Shown piece by piece: positions 41,326-51,312 of a stretch of DNA of 64,000 bases. A program made the position numbers and the translations under genes. Numbering within the stretch: the first letter of the stretch is position 1; the number at the start of each line of letters is the position of its first letter. The notes below the pieces were generated by a model that did no database searches, was not told the DNA's origin, and saw nothing but the letters and a program-made list of their open reading frames with translations. Source of the DNA: Rossellomorea sp036867415 (lineage in GTDB: Bacteria; Bacillota; Bacilli; Bacillales; Bacillaceae_B); the NCBI RefSeq assembly GCF_036867415.1, contig NZ_JBAJHU010000014.1, forward strand, positions 9,196-73,195, read 5' to 3'.

Positions 41326-42678
41326 ATGGATGAATTGGTACTTGCTAGATCTTTATTTGGGACGACGATGGCTTTTCATATTATTTTTGCGACGCTTGGA
41401 GTCGGGATTCCATTGATGATCCTTGTGGCGGAAATCATGTATCAGCGTACGAATGACCTTGATTATTCAGTGATGGCCAAGCGGTGGACGAAGGCGTTCG
41501 CCGTGCTTCTGGGTGTCGGGATTCCGACCGGGACGATTGCCGGTGTGCAATTATCCCTGCTTTGGCCTGGTTTCATGGAAGTCATCGGACGGGTGATGGC
41601 CCTGCCATTTCAGATTGAAATCTATGCTTTCTTCATCGAGGCTCTTTTTATGTCCATTTATGTGTATGCAGCCAATCGGATCGCTCCCTGGATGCGGATC
41701 GTGAGCTTGATCCTTGTAGCCGTGGGAGGACTTGCCTCGGCAGTTCTGATTACGAATGTCCACGCCTTTGAAGGAACACCGGCGGGATTCAATATTGTCG
41801 ATGGAGAAATCACGGACGTGGATCCGTGGAAGGCATTTTTCAATCCAAGCTTCTTTGTAACTGCCGGGCATGTCGCTCTTTCAGCTTACGTCGTCGGTTC
41901 ATTCACGATAGCTTCTGTGGCTGCATTCAAAATGCTCCGTACACCTTTTGGATCGAGAGTTTATAAGTTTCACGGCAAAGCATTGATGATCTGTCTTGCC
42001 GTCGGGGGTGTCTTCTCATTCCTGACTGCGATCAACGGACATGAATCGGCACAAATGCTCCACGAGTATCAGCCTGAGAAACTGGCCGCTGCGGAAGGTC
42101 TGTTCGAAACGCAGACACATGCGCCGCTCGCAATCGGAGGATTCACAGACAGTGAAGAACAGGAAGTCAAATGGGGAATCGAAATCCCCTGGGCACTGAG
42201 CTTCCTTGCAGGGAACAGTTTTGACACAGAAGTCATCGGGTTGAATGATTTTCCTGAAGAATACTGGCCGCCGCTCTTCGTACATACCTTGTTCAACGGG
42301 ATGGTCGCCATCGGTTCATTACTGATCTTACTTGCACTGACTGCGTTTGTGTGGAAGAAGATATTGAAAAAGGACCGATATCCGAAATGGTTGATGTGGC
42401 TGTTTACAGCAGGGGGGCCCCTTTCCATCCTTGCAATCGAATTTGGGTGGATTTTTGCCTGCACGGGCCGTCAGCCCTGGACCATTTACCGGATCTTAAG
42501 TACAGAGGATTCGGTTACCTCGACCGGGAATATTGCCATTCTCTTCATTCTGTTTGTCTCTGTTTATGCCATATTAGCGGTAGCGGTCGTACTGGTTCTT
42601 CTGTATTACTTCAGACGAAACCCGCCGCAAAAAGATATTGATAAAGCAGAAGGCAAGGAAATTCCACTGTCTACTTAA
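41326..42678 (+). CDS. ythA: Cytochrome bd-type quinol oxidase subunit I (YthA)
   Basis: Membrane subunit of a cyanide-insensitive bd-type terminal oxidase, 450 aa. N-terminal LARSLFGTTMAFHIIFATLGVGIP carries the haem b595/d-associated histidine, and FACTGRQPWTIY is the conserved GRQPW motif near the third haem ligand. The quinol-binding loop is of the short type. I choose the ATG at 41326 (MDELVLARSLFG), 8 bases after AAGGGAG. It is followed after 19 bp by subunit II. The B. subtilis orthologue ythA is in the same neighbourhood. Distinguishing it from CydA rests on synteny. Confidence 0.88.
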   Translation: MDELVLARSLFGTTMAFHIIFATLGVGIPLMILVAEIMYQRTNDLDYSVMAKRWTKAFAVLLGVGIPTGTIAGVQLSLLWPGFMEVIGRVMALPFQIEIYAFFIEALFMSIYVYAANRIAPWMRIVSLILVAVGGLASAVLITNVHAFEGTPAGFNIVDGEITDVDPWKAFFNPSFFVTAGHVALSAYVVGSFTIASVAAFKMLRTPFGSRVYKFHGKALMICLAVGGVFSFLTAINGHESAQMLHEYQPEKLAAAEGLFETQTHAPLAIGGFTDSEEQEVKWGIEIPWALSFLAGNSFDTEVIGLNDFPEEYWPPLFVHTLFNGMVAIGSLLILLALTAFVWKKILKKDRYPKWLMWLFTAGGPLSILAIEFGWIFACTGRQPWTIYRILSTEDSVTSTGNIAILFILFVSVYAILAVAVVLVLLYYFRRNPPQKDIDKAEGKEIPLST

Positions 42679-42697
42679 CTGATTAGGAGGAATGATC

Positions 42698-43726
42698 ATG
42701 ACTCAGATGTTGATAGCGATTACGATCCTTTGGGGCTTTGTATTCATTTATGCCGTGATGGCGACGATGGATTTCGGGGCAGGTTTCTGGTCGATGCTTT
42801 ACATCAATCATGACAAGACGAAAGCAACCAATATCGCGAACCGATATCTGTCCCCGACGTGGGAAGTGACGAATACATTCATTGTGGCACTGGTCGTGGC
42901 GGTTTACAGCCTGTTTCCCGGAGCTGCCTATTCTCTCGGCACCGTCCTATTGGTACCGGGAAGTTTAATCCTCCTCCTGCTTGCGATTCGAAGTGCATTT
43001 CTCGTCTTTTCTCATGTGGCCGACGATTACCGGAAACCGCTGACTTACATCACAGGCATTACAGGTCTCTTGATACCAGGACTATTGATCAGCGTGCTGC
43101 CGATTTCGCATGGTCCTTATATTGACTTTGAAGACGGTCAGACGCTGCTATTGGGAAAACTTTTTACAAGCCCTCATGAATATGCATTCTTTGGGTTTGC
43201 CGTGGCAAGTACATTATTTCTTTCTTCGCTCCTATTAGCTGATTACTCAAAGGCGTCCCGTGAATTTGAGGCGTATAAAATGTACAGGCGTGATGCGATG
43301 ATCATTGGACCGATTTCTGTCGTGATGGCTTTCCTTATCATGATGACGATGAATAATGAAGCAAACTGGATTTATGAACGAATGATGGAGGATTTTAACA
43401 TCCTTCTTATTTCCCTGCTCGGTTTTCTTGTTGCAGGGGGGGCACTGTTCCTTCCCACCAATAAGGAAGGCATGAAAGGCATGCCTCGATTGGCAGTGGT
43501 GGCTGTTACATTTCAATACGTACTGGCAAGCTATGTCTACGGAAAGGCACATCTACCGTATATCATTTATCCTGAGGTGACGATTCAATCGGGATTTACA
43601 GACCCGAATTCGTTCAAGGCCGTCTTCATTACGTATATAGTCGGGTTTATCATCCTCTTCCCCGGCTTTGTGTACTTCTGGAGTTTATTCATGAACGACA
43701 AACGGTATTTAAGGCAAAAAAGTTAG
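42698..43726 (+). CDS. ythB: Cytochrome bd-type quinol oxidase subunit II (YthB)
   Basis: Second membrane subunit of the bd-type oxidase, 342 aa, about eight to nine helices. It begins MTQMLIAITILWGFVFIYAVMATMDFGAG, and SPTWEVTNTFIVALVVAVYSLFPGA matches the CydB family. I choose the ATG at 42698, 7 bases after GGAGG; the ATG at 42692 is too close to it. No cydDC-type assembly genes follow, unlike a cydABCD operon. A terminator shared with menC lies downstream. Confidence 0.87.
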   Translation: MTQMLIAITILWGFVFIYAVMATMDFGAGFWSMLYINHDKTKATNIANRYLSPTWEVTNTFIVALVVAVYSLFPGAAYSLGTVLLVPGSLILLLLAIRSAFLVFSHVADDYRKPLTYITGITGLLIPGLLISVLPISHGPYIDFEDGQTLLLGKLFTSPHEYAFFGFAVASTLFLSSLLLADYSKASREFEAYKMYRRDAMIIGPISVVMAFLIMMTMNNEANWIYERMMEDFNILLISLLGFLVAGGALFLPTNKEGMKGMPRLAVVAVTFQYVLASYVYGKAHLPYIIYPEVTIQSGFTDPNSFKAVFITYIVGFIILFPGFVYFWSLFMNDKRYLRQKS

Positions 43727-43812
43727 GGTCTTTCCTATTGAATGCCGCAGCGAATTTCCATGCACCAACTGGTCATACTCAATTCTTATTTTAAATTTTT
43801 TCATAGAACCAC

Positions 43813-43860
43813 AAAAAAGGACATGAACCTCTCTCTGGGAATTCATGTCCTTTCCTTTTT
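43813..43860. terminator. Bidirectional terminator (ythB / menC)
   Basis: AAAGGACATGAA (43816-43827) pairs with TTCATGTCCTTT (43842-43853), with A-run and T-run outside. It ends at the menC stop codon. Confidence 0.85.
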
Positions 43861-44965
43861 ACAACAAATACTCTTCCGTGTTTTCACACACTTCCTTAAG
43901 GCGCTTTTGATTCAGATCAACTCCGATGCCAGACTTGTCAAACCTCTTTACATACCCGCTGGAGGCTATGATCGGAGTGTCTATGATGTCTTCATCCCAA
44001 TACTTCAATGATGAAGAGATGTCTCCGGGTATCGAAAATCCTTCAAGGGTGGCAAGGCTGATGTTATGCGCCCTGGATACCCCGAATTCTATCATCCCCC
44101 CGCACCACAATCTAATCCCGTTCTCCTGACAAAGACGATAGATATCCAGTGCAGCATTGTACCCGCCTACTCTGCCCAGCTTTATGTTGACGACGCCGCA
44201 GCTGCCCAGATGGATGGCACTCTTCATATCATGAGGCGTCACGATGCTTTCATCCAGGCAAATCGGGGTTTGCAGCTCTTTTTGCAAAATGGCGTGTTCC
44301 ACCAGGTCGTCCACTCCCAGGGGCTGTTCGATCATTTCCAGGCGGAATTCATCAAGATTTCTGAGATGTTCCGTATCCTTCAATGTATAGGCTGAATTCG
44401 CATCTGCCAAAAGCTGGAGATGAGGAAATTCATTTCTTAATGCACGGATCACTTCAATATCCGAGCCCTTGGAAATTTTAATCTTTATTCGTTCGTATCC
44501 CTCATCGACAAGTTCTTGGGTATGAGCAATCATTCCTTCCACCGTGGCATTCCCGACGACCGCGCCTGCGAGCACTTTCTCCCGGGTTCCTCCAATCACG
44601 CTCCAAAGTGGTTTTTCTTTCTGCCTCGCGTACAGATCCCAGACCGCCATTTCCATCGAAGCCTTTGCCATTGCATTTCCTCTGACGGTATCGAATACTT
44701 TTTGCAGTTCCTCAGGATGTGAAACAGGACGGCGGCGCAATAATGGAATCAGTACATCTTTCAGCATATGAAAGCAGGTTCTCACCGTTTCTTCCGTATA
44801 CCATGGCGTAGAGAACGCGACAACCTCACCTAAGCCGATAATCCCTTCCCGGTCCTCGACTTCGATGATCATCCCTTCCCTGTTTTCTACCTTTTGCAGA
44901 TGAGTGACAAATGGTTTCTTCAACGGCATCGAAATTGTGTGAATCCTGATTTTTTTAATGTTCAT
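43859..44965 (-). CDS. menC: o-Succinylbenzoate synthase
   Basis: Enolase-superfamily enzyme that dehydrates SHCHC to o-succinylbenzoate in menaquinone synthesis, 368 aa. The catalytic lysine pair is in RIKIKISKGSD, metal ligands in LLADANSAYTL, MIEQPLG and CLDESIVT, and the other lysine in VVNIKLGRVGGY. The ATG at 44965 lies within the 3' end of menE (11-bp overlap), so the two are translationally coupled. Last gene of the men operon; related enzymes may also have N-succinylamino acid racemase activity. Confidence 0.93.
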   Translation of the reverse strand: MNIKKIRIHTISMPLKKPFVTHLQKVENREGMIIEVEDREGIIGLGEVVAFSTPWYTEETVRTCFHMLKDVLIPLLRRRPVSHPEELQKVFDTVRGNAMAKASMEMAVWDLYARQKEKPLWSVIGGTREKVLAGAVVGNATVEGMIAHTQELVDEGYERIKIKISKGSDIEVIRALRNEFPHLQLLADANSAYTLKDTEHLRNLDEFRLEMIEQPLGVDDLVEHAILQKELQTPICLDESIVTPHDMKSAIHLGSCGVVNIKLGRVGGYNAALDIYRLCQENGIRLWCGGMIEFGVSRAHNISLATLEGFSIPGDISSSLKYWDEDIIDTPIIASSGYVKRFDKSGIGVDLNQKRLKEVCENTEEYLL

Positions 44966-46448
44966 CGCGATCCATCCCCTGCTCCCATTGTTCTCGAAGT
45001 ACTCTTCTCAATATCTTGTTGGATGCATTCCTTGGGATTTCATCTACAAATATTACTTTTTTCGGCTGCTTATAGGGTGCCAGTTTATTTTTACAGAATG
45101 AGATGACATCTTCTTCTCCAATGAGACTTCCGCTTCTCTTTACGATAAAAGCACATGGGACCTGTCCCCACTCATCATGTGGGATTCCAGCGGTGCCGAC
45201 GTCTTCGATTTCTTTATGGGAAGTGAGCACACTTTCGATTTCAGCGGGATACACATTTTCACCGCCTGAAATAATCAAATCGGAACGCCTGTCCAATACG
45301 AATAAAAAGCCATCTTCATCCAAGTATCCGATATCCCCGGTCGCCAGCCAGCCATTGTCAAAGCTTTTGCTGTTCGATTCTTCCCGGTTGTAATAACCGA
45401 TCGTCACATTGGGACCTTTCACCACTATTTCTCCTTCTTCATTTGATGAAGCGGTGACTCCCTCCTTCGTCTTTATCTTCAATTCGGAAGGAAACAGAGG
45501 TTTCCCTGCAGAACCCAGCTTAGACAAGCTGTATTCAGGAGAAAGCGTCACAATCTGAGAAGAGGTTTCCGTCATGCCATACGTTTGAAAAACAGGGATT
45601 TTCTTATCTCTGCAGATTTCAAGCAACGGCAGCGGGGCGGGACCTCCGCCGAGCAGCATGCAGCGGAAATTCTCATGATAAGATCCACCGCCAAGCTCTC
45701 CAATCATCCGCTGCAGCATATTGCTGACTGCCGACATGATCGTGATCGAACCGTTTTTGAGCTCTCCGGTGATCCTTTCAGCATCAAACTGTTCAAACAG
45801 GCGTACGCCCATACCGTAAATGACGCTCCTCATCAAAATCGAGTAACCGCTGATATGAAAAAGCGGAACGGAGCAGAGCCAGGTATCATTTTCACTTATA
45901 CCGAGATTCAGAGACGAACCAATAGCACTCCACCAGTGATTTCCGTATGTCTGAAGGACGCCTTTGGGTGCTCCCGTCGTCCCCGAGGTGTACATCACGG
46001 AACAGACTTGGTCTAACTGAAAATGATCCTTCATTTCAAAGCCAGAAGGAGTTGTTTTCTGCAGTTCTGAGAGTTTCACCTTATGAATAGTACGGCTTTG
46101 CAGTTTTTCATTAAATTGATCATCCAAAAGAACGGCAGAAAGATTCATATCCTCGATTTGAAAGGCTAATTCAGCAGGACTTAATCGATGATTCAGAAGT
46201 ACGGCTGTTAATCCGAGCTGCTGCACGGCATGAATGACGATGACCGATTCAATCGAATTTTTGATCATTAATCCAATGAATTCAGCTTGAGAATCATGGA
46301 CATGACGGTGTATCTTCCCAGCCGTGTCAATCGTCAATTCCCACAGTTCTTTAAACGTATACTGGCAATCATCACTTTTCAAAGCAATGCGGTCGGGAGT
46401 CAAATAGGTTCTCTGCTTTAGCCAATTCGGCAGCTGTTGGGTTGTCAT
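44955..46448 (-). CDS. menE: o-Succinylbenzoate--CoA ligase
   Basis: ANL-superfamily adenylating enzyme that activates o-succinylbenzoate to its CoA thioester, 497 aa. Motifs: the AMP-binding loop MYTSGTTGAPKGV, YGMTETSSQ, ATGDIGYLDEDGFLFVLDRRSD and the C-terminal catalytic lysine in PRNASNKILRRVL. The ATG at 46448 is preceded by GAGTAGAAAAGCT. It lies after an intrinsic terminator that separates it from menB, so its expression relies on readthrough or a separate promoter. Confidence 0.95.
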   Translation of the reverse strand: MTTQQLPNWLKQRTYLTPDRIALKSDDCQYTFKELWELTIDTAGKIHRHVHDSQAEFIGLMIKNSIESVIVIHAVQQLGLTAVLLNHRLSPAELAFQIEDMNLSAVLLDDQFNEKLQSRTIHKVKLSELQKTTPSGFEMKDHFQLDQVCSVMYTSGTTGAPKGVLQTYGNHWWSAIGSSLNLGISENDTWLCSVPLFHISGYSILMRSVIYGMGVRLFEQFDAERITGELKNGSITIMSAVSNMLQRMIGELGGGSYHENFRCMLLGGGPAPLPLLEICRDKKIPVFQTYGMTETSSQIVTLSPEYSLSKLGSAGKPLFPSELKIKTKEGVTASSNEEGEIVVKGPNVTIGYYNREESNSKSFDNGWLATGDIGYLDEDGFLFVLDRRSDLIISGGENVYPAEIESVLTSHKEIEDVGTAGIPHDEWGQVPCAFIVKRSGSLIGEEDVISFCKNKLAPYKQPKKVIFVDEIPRNASNKILRRVLREQWEQGMDRDEH

Positions 46449-46485
46449 AGCTTTTCTACTCCAATTCTTAAAGGTTTATACTCAA

Positions 46486-46526
46486 TATAAAAAGCCTGAT
46501 GAATCTGTCGAGATCCATCAGGCTGC
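46486..46526 (-). terminator. Intrinsic terminator inside the men gene cluster
   Basis: On the minus strand AGCCTGATGGATCT pairs with AGATTCATCAGGCT, followed by TTTTTAT. It lies 7 bp after the menB stop codon and upstream of menE. Confidence 0.85.
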
Positions 46527-46532
46527 CCTCTA

Positions 46533-47351
46533 TTAAGGGAAACGAGGGAATTGTCCGAAGTCAGGTTTGCGTTTTTCTTTGAACGCATCTCGACCCTCTT
46601 TTGCTTCTTCGGTTGTGTAGTAAAGTAGGGTAGCATCTCCTGCAAGCTGCTGAAGTCCTGCTAAACCGTCTGTGTCTGCATTGAACGCAGCTTTCAGGAA
46701 GCGCAGGGCAGTCGGGCTCTTCTCAAGCATTTCAGAAGCCCATTGTACGGTTTCCTCTTCAAGCTTTTCATAAGGTACAACCGTGTTTACAAGTCCCATA
46801 TCAAGTGCTTCCTCGGCATTGTATTGACGGCACAGGTACCAGATTTCTTTCGCTTTCTTATGTCCGATGATGCGTGCTAAATAGCCTGCACCGTAACCGG
46901 CGTCAAAGCTTCCCACTTTAGGGCCAGTTTGGCCGAATACCGCGTTATCTGCTGCGATTGTGATATCACATACGACATGAAGCACGTGACCTCCGCCGAC
47001 TGCGTATCCTGCCACCATCGCGATGACCGGTTTAGGGATGACGCGGATCAGTCGCTGTAAGTCCAATACGTTCAGACGGGGAATTTCATCCTCTCCTACG
47101 TAACCGCCGTGGCCGCGTACACTTTGGTCCCCGCCGGAACAGAATGCCTTTTCACCTGCACCTGTCAGGACGATTATGCCTACACTGGAATCGTCGCGTG
47201 CATAGGCAAACGCATCGATCAGTTCCATTACCGTCTTTGGACGGAATGCATTGCGTACTTCCGGCCGGTTGATGGTAATCTTGGCAATCCCATTATATGT
47301 TTCATATAAGATATCTTCGTAGTTTCTTTCTGAAACCCATTCAAAAGCCAT
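46533..47351 (-). CDS. menB: 1,4-Dihydroxy-2-naphthoyl-CoA synthase
   Basis: Crotonase-fold enzyme that closes the naphthoquinone ring, 272 aa, the standard length. AFCSGGDQSVRG and GKVGSFDAGYGAGYLARIIG-like segments (PKVGSFDAGYG) are signatures. I choose the ATG at 47351 (MAFEWVSERNYE), 9 bases after GGAGG; the ATG at 47360 abuts that site. It starts one base after the menH stop codon. Last gene before the internal terminator. Confidence 0.96.
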   Translation of the reverse strand: MAFEWVSERNYEDILYETYNGIAKITINRPEVRNAFRPKTVMELIDAFAYARDDSSVGIIVLTGAGEKAFCSGGDQSVRGHGGYVGEDEIPRLNVLDLQRLIRVIPKPVIAMVAGYAVGGGHVLHVVCDITIAADNAVFGQTGPKVGSFDAGYGAGYLARIIGHKKAKEIWYLCRQYNAEEALDMGLVNTVVPYEKLEEETVQWASEMLEKSPTALRFLKAAFNADTDGLAGLQQLAGDATLLYYTTEEAKEGRDAFKEKRKPDFGQFPRFP

Positions 47352-47352
47352 G

Positions 47353-48177
47353 TTAAACATCCTCCTTTATGTACTTCAAAAATACTTCCTCTATTATTGT
47401 ACCAAACTTTCGGGGTTCTTCCACATGAATTGCATGACCGGTGTCGAAAAAAGTAATAATTTCAAAGTCCCGATTCAGATCGATCATATCTTTAGCAATC
47501 CCGACGAATTTATGATCCAGTTCACCCACCAATAAAATCACTGGGAACATAAGATCTTCCAGGGTCTCCCACCAGGAGGGCTGTGCACCGGTCCCCATCC
47601 CTTTCAGGCTGTTGGAGAGGCCGGCCGGTGATTGCTGAAGCCGCTGTTCACGAATCTTCTCCTGTTTAACAAGAGGCAGCCTTTTCTGTGTGGAGAACAG
47701 GGGGACCTCTTCCCATAAATCCACAAATGACCGGATTCCTTCATCCAGGATCTTATCTGCGAGTGCTTGATCTCTCTCCCTTCTTTCTGCCTGCTCCTCA
47801 TCCGTCCTCAGACCCGGGGAGGCACTTTCCAGTATAAGAGCGCTGACGAAATCAGGGTAGAGGTTGGAAAAGTGAAGAGCCAGCCTTCCTCCCATCGAAT
47901 ATCCGATGATGACAGCTTTCTTTACACCCAGTTGACTCAATACACTGTGGATATCATGTGAAACTGCGTCCATGGAATAACGGGCAGCATCCGACGGGGA
48001 ATCACTCTTCCCATGGCCAATGATATCGATTGAAATGCACTGACAGCCCTTCTTAAGCTGTTCGGTTATTTCTTCCCACGTCCGGGAATCTCCTGTAAAT
48101 CCGTGAAGAAACACAAAAGGAAATCCTTCTCCTTTAACATCTACAAAATAATCAATCTCATTCGCCTTAAGAATCAT
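47353..48177 (-). CDS. menH: SHCHC synthase MenH
   Basis: Alpha/beta hydrolase-fold enzyme that removes pyruvate from SEPHCHC to give SHCHC, 274 aa. It has VFLHGFTGDSRTWEEI, the nucleophile elbow GYSMGGRLALH, the acid in LVGELDHKF and the histidine in DTGHAIHVEEP. I choose the ATG at 48177 (MILKANEIDYFVD), after GAAGGGGAACAGC; it overlaps the menD stop codon (ATGA). An extended frame to 48228 lies inside menD and lacks a ribosome-binding site. Confidence 0.94.
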   Translation of the reverse strand: MILKANEIDYFVDVKGEGFPFVFLHGFTGDSRTWEEITEQLKKGCQCISIDIIGHGKSDSPSDAARYSMDAVSHDIHSVLSQLGVKKAVIIGYSMGGRLALHFSNLYPDFVSALILESASPGLRTDEEQAERRERDQALADKILDEGIRSFVDLWEEVPLFSTQKRLPLVKQEKIREQRLQQSPAGLSNSLKGMGTGAQPSWWETLEDLMFPVILLVGELDHKFVGIAKDMIDLNRDFEIITFFDTGHAIHVEEPRKFGTIIEEVFLKYIKEDV

Positions 48178-49910
48178 AAGCTGTTCCCCTTCAATTTCCC
48201 TGCTATTTCCTGGGAAACAAAATTCCACAAATTACGATGTATTGCAACATTTTCTTCGCGATTCGTCAGTACTTCAATGATCTTGATACCGCGATTCCCT
48301 TCAGTACTTTGAAGTGCTGAAGGGAACTCACTTTCCTGTTTCACCAGCGAGTACTCGGCACCATAAAATGCTGCCGCAGAGGCAAAGTCAAGATCCATCG
48401 GGGTACCAAAGAGCTCTTCAAAGTAAGACCCTTCACTTGCCTGGGGCAGGAATGAGAATATGCCTCCACCATTGTTATTCATGACCACTATGGTGATATC
48501 AAGCTGATACCTTTTAGCTGCGAGCAGCCCATTGAGATCATGGAAAAATGCAAGGTCACCGATCAGCAGATACATCGGGGTATTTCCTGTACTCATTCCA
48601 AGCGCAGTCGAAACGACTCCATCTATCCCGTTTGCCCCGCGATTTGCATGGACGGAAATCTTCCTGTCATTATTGAAGAAGAATGTGTCCATATCCCGAA
48701 TAGGCATCGAGTTGCTCGCAAATATTGATGCCCCGTCCGGCAGTTGTTCAATCAGCTGTTTCACGGCTTTTCCTTCATTCCAAGGCTGATCGCCAGTCCG
48801 CAGGATGTTTCTTGTCATTTCATTTACGGTTATCCACTGATGTAACCATCCCGATTCCCTAATTTCATCGTCTGTTTTCATGTCCCTACAGAACAATCTT
48901 TCATCGCAATAAATAAATTCGGTGGCTTTCGCAATCGGATCCTGCCATTCCTCACCGCTGCTGACAACCCAATACGGCACACCCGTAAGCCCTTTAAGGT
49001 AAAGGGTCAGTGGTTTAGACACGGGCATCGCTCCGAATCGAATGATCAAATCAGGCTGAAAAGCTTCCTTGAACTCATCGATCTTCAGGAATGCATCGTA
49101 TGTTTCCATTACGTTCCGCTTAGAATGATCTCCGCTCCTTACTTGAGAGAGAGGATCTGCGACGATTGGAAATCCGTGAGATTCTGCAAATTCCATAATC
49201 GGATCGATTGCAGATTCAGCCAATCCGGGACCGCAAATAATCAATCCGTTTTGTTTTTCCTTAAGAACTCCCAGCAGGTCATCATGCATTTCCGGAGATA
49301 ATCCCCGGATACCGCCGAGTACCCGTTTCTCCCTCCGGCTGTTTAAAAATGTCACTTCATCTAAAGCAGGTATCAATGGTTCCCTGATAGGAAAGTTGAA
49401 ATGAACCGGTCCTGCCGGTGCTGAGATTGACAGGCTTACTCCTCTAGCAGCAGAAGCTTTTGCATACTGTAAAATACCGGGTGAAGATTCAGGCAGTGCC
49501 ATATCTACACTCCATTTCACGTGCTTCCCGTATAAGTCGAGCTGGTTGATTGCCTGCGGGGCACCGACTTCTCGCAGCTCATGGGGACGGTCGGCTGTCA
49601 GCACGATAAGCGGAACCTTTGCGTAACGGGCTTCAATAACAGCGGGGTAATAATTGGCTGCTGCCGTTCCAGACGTACAAAGAATCGCAACGGGCTTCTT
49701 CTTAGCCTTTGCGATTCCGAGTCCAAAGAATGCTGCCGATCGTTCATCGACGTTAATATACGTCTTCACCCCCGGATGATGCGTGAACAATAATGCCAAA
49801 GGAGTAGAACGGGATCCCGGGCTGATGACTACTTCATCTACCCCGTTTCCGACTAATTCATCAATATATGCTGCTAAATAATTCGTTAATCGTTGTTGAT
49901 GTTCACCCAT
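48174..49910 (-). CDS. menD: SEPHCHC synthase MenD
   Basis: Thiamine diphosphate-dependent enzyme that joins 2-oxoglutarate to isochorismate, 578 aa. SPGSRSTPLALLF is the N-terminal MenD signature; the cofactor-binding region is GDLAFFHDLNGLLAAKR with NNNGGGIFSFLPQ. It overlaps menF by 8 bp upstream and menH by 4 bp downstream. The ATG at 49910 follows AGGGGGAACCATCC. Confidence 0.97.
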   Translation of the reverse strand: MGEHQQRLTNYLAAYIDELVGNGVDEVVISPGSRSTPLALLFTHHPGVKTYINVDERSAAFFGLGIAKAKKKPVAILCTSGTAAANYYPAVIEARYAKVPLIVLTADRPHELREVGAPQAINQLDLYGKHVKWSVDMALPESSPGILQYAKASAARGVSLSISAPAGPVHFNFPIREPLIPALDEVTFLNSRREKRVLGGIRGLSPEMHDDLLGVLKEKQNGLIICGPGLAESAIDPIMEFAESHGFPIVADPLSQVRSGDHSKRNVMETYDAFLKIDEFKEAFQPDLIIRFGAMPVSKPLTLYLKGLTGVPYWVVSSGEEWQDPIAKATEFIYCDERLFCRDMKTDDEIRESGWLHQWITVNEMTRNILRTGDQPWNEGKAVKQLIEQLPDGASIFASNSMPIRDMDTFFFNNDRKISVHANRGANGIDGVVSTALGMSTGNTPMYLLIGDLAFFHDLNGLLAAKRYQLDITIVVMNNNGGGIFSFLPQASEGSYFEELFGTPMDLDFASAAAFYGAEYSLVKQESEFPSALQSTEGNRGIKIIEVLTNREENVAIHRNLWNFVSQEIAGKLKGNSL

Positions 49911-51312
49911 GGATGGTTCCCCCTAATGCTCTCAGCATCGGTCGAAATTTCATTTGTGTTTCCCGGTATTCACTTTCGGGATCCGAGTCGGCCACAATCC
50001 CGCAGCCGGCATATAAATATGATTCATCTTCTTTCAGCAGTCCTGAACGTATCGCTACGGCAAACTCCCCGTTTCCATACGCATCCATCCAGCCTACTGG
50101 TCCCGCATACAGGCCTCTGTCCATCTTTTCCTCCCGGCGGATGACGTGAAGTGCCTTATCTCTCGGGACTCCCCCAAGAGCAGGTGTCGGGTGAAGCTTC
50201 TCAATCATATTGAGCATGGAAGTCTGTTCAGAAGCACGGCCGACGACAGGTGTGTATAAATGTTGAATATCCTTCATTTTCATCAAGCCAGGCTTTTCCG
50301 GCATATTGAGCTCCTCGCAGAATGGCTCAAGAGCCTGTTGGATGGTCTCGACGACCAAATGATGTTCATATCGATTCTTCTCATCATTCAGGAGCTCATT
50401 TCCAAGCTTCTCATCCTCATCAAGCGTCTGACCTCTGGCAATTGAGCCAGCCAGGCAGGTGGACAGCACTTCTTCTCCGGTTTTCTTCACAAGGCGCTCC
50501 GGTGTTGCCCCGATAAAGCAGCTCTTATCCTGCTCAAAACTGAAAATGAAGCTGTCAGGCTGCTGTTTCCACAAGTTGTCCAACACGTAGTCTGATGTAA
50601 TCGGCTGATCAAATGTCACCTTGCATTTACGCGCAAGGACCACCTTCTCCATCTCACCGCCCTTAAGTTCATCGACGACATTCTGCACTGACTCTTTCCA
50701 TTCTGCCGGATTAAAATCCTTGATGCTGTTTAATTTCACAACTGCGGGAACAGAAGGATATTTAGCCTTTTTGATCAATTCATCTTTAAGATTGATCAAT
50801 TGCTTCAATGAATCTTCGTCATCGTCCATTCCGCATAAAAAATTCAGCGTCAGATAATCTGCTTCATTTGATTTTGTCAGCATAAAGGATGGAATCTGCA
50901 ATGTACCGTTCTCAAAGTCATTCCATTCCTGACCGCGTGTGTTTAGCGGATCAAAACGGAATCCCCCGAATAATAACGGCCCGGTGCCGATCCAACTCTC
51001 CGGTGAAAGGATGACGCCTTCTTCAATAAAACGCTTCCACTCTTTCTCAACCGTAAAAAATTGATCTCGATCACCCTCAGTTGAAATCGTATGGGCTGAT
51101 CCAAGCCCGGCGATGGTAATCGTATGATCCCGGTCCTTCCATAAAAAACGCGTTCCTTTATATAATGAATTTCCTTCACTATAAAAAGAAAGCGGATCGA
51201 CAGAATCAATTTTCTCGACGATACTGAACAGGACGGGGTGTTGATATTGTTTAGCCTTTTCCACGGCAGTATCAAATGCTTTTTCAATATTGGTCTTATG
51301 GATGGTAACCAA
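49903..51312 (-). CDS. menF: Isochorismate synthase MenF
   Basis: Chorismate-using enzyme that produces isochorismate, the first committed step to menaquinone, 469 aa. C-terminal signatures are FIGATPERLVKKTGEEVLSTCLAGSIARG and HPTPALGGVPRDKAL, with EKMDRGLYAGPVGWMD. I choose the TTG at 51312 (protein MVTIHKTNIEK) because GGGGGAATTCGGA sits directly upstream and the B. subtilis protein starts in the same way; a TTG at 51348 would add 12 residues. First gene of the men operon. Confidence 0.94.
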   Translation of the reverse strand: MVTIHKTNIEKAFDTAVEKAKQYQHPVLFSIVEKIDSVDPLSFYSEGNSLYKGTRFLWKDRDHTITIAGLGSAHTISTEGDRDQFFTVEKEWKRFIEEGVILSPESWIGTGPLLFGGFRFDPLNTRGQEWNDFENGTLQIPSFMLTKSNEADYLTLNFLCGMDDDEDSLKQLINLKDELIKKAKYPSVPAVVKLNSIKDFNPAEWKESVQNVVDELKGGEMEKVVLARKCKVTFDQPITSDYVLDNLWKQQPDSFIFSFEQDKSCFIGATPERLVKKTGEEVLSTCLAGSIARGQTLDEDEKLGNELLNDEKNRYEHHLVVETIQQALEPFCEELNMPEKPGLMKMKDIQHLYTPVVGRASEQTSMLNMIEKLHPTPALGGVPRDKALHVIRREEKMDRGLYAGPVGWMDAYGNGEFAVAIRSGLLKEDESYLYAGCGIVADSDPESEYRETQMKFRPMLRALGGTIHG

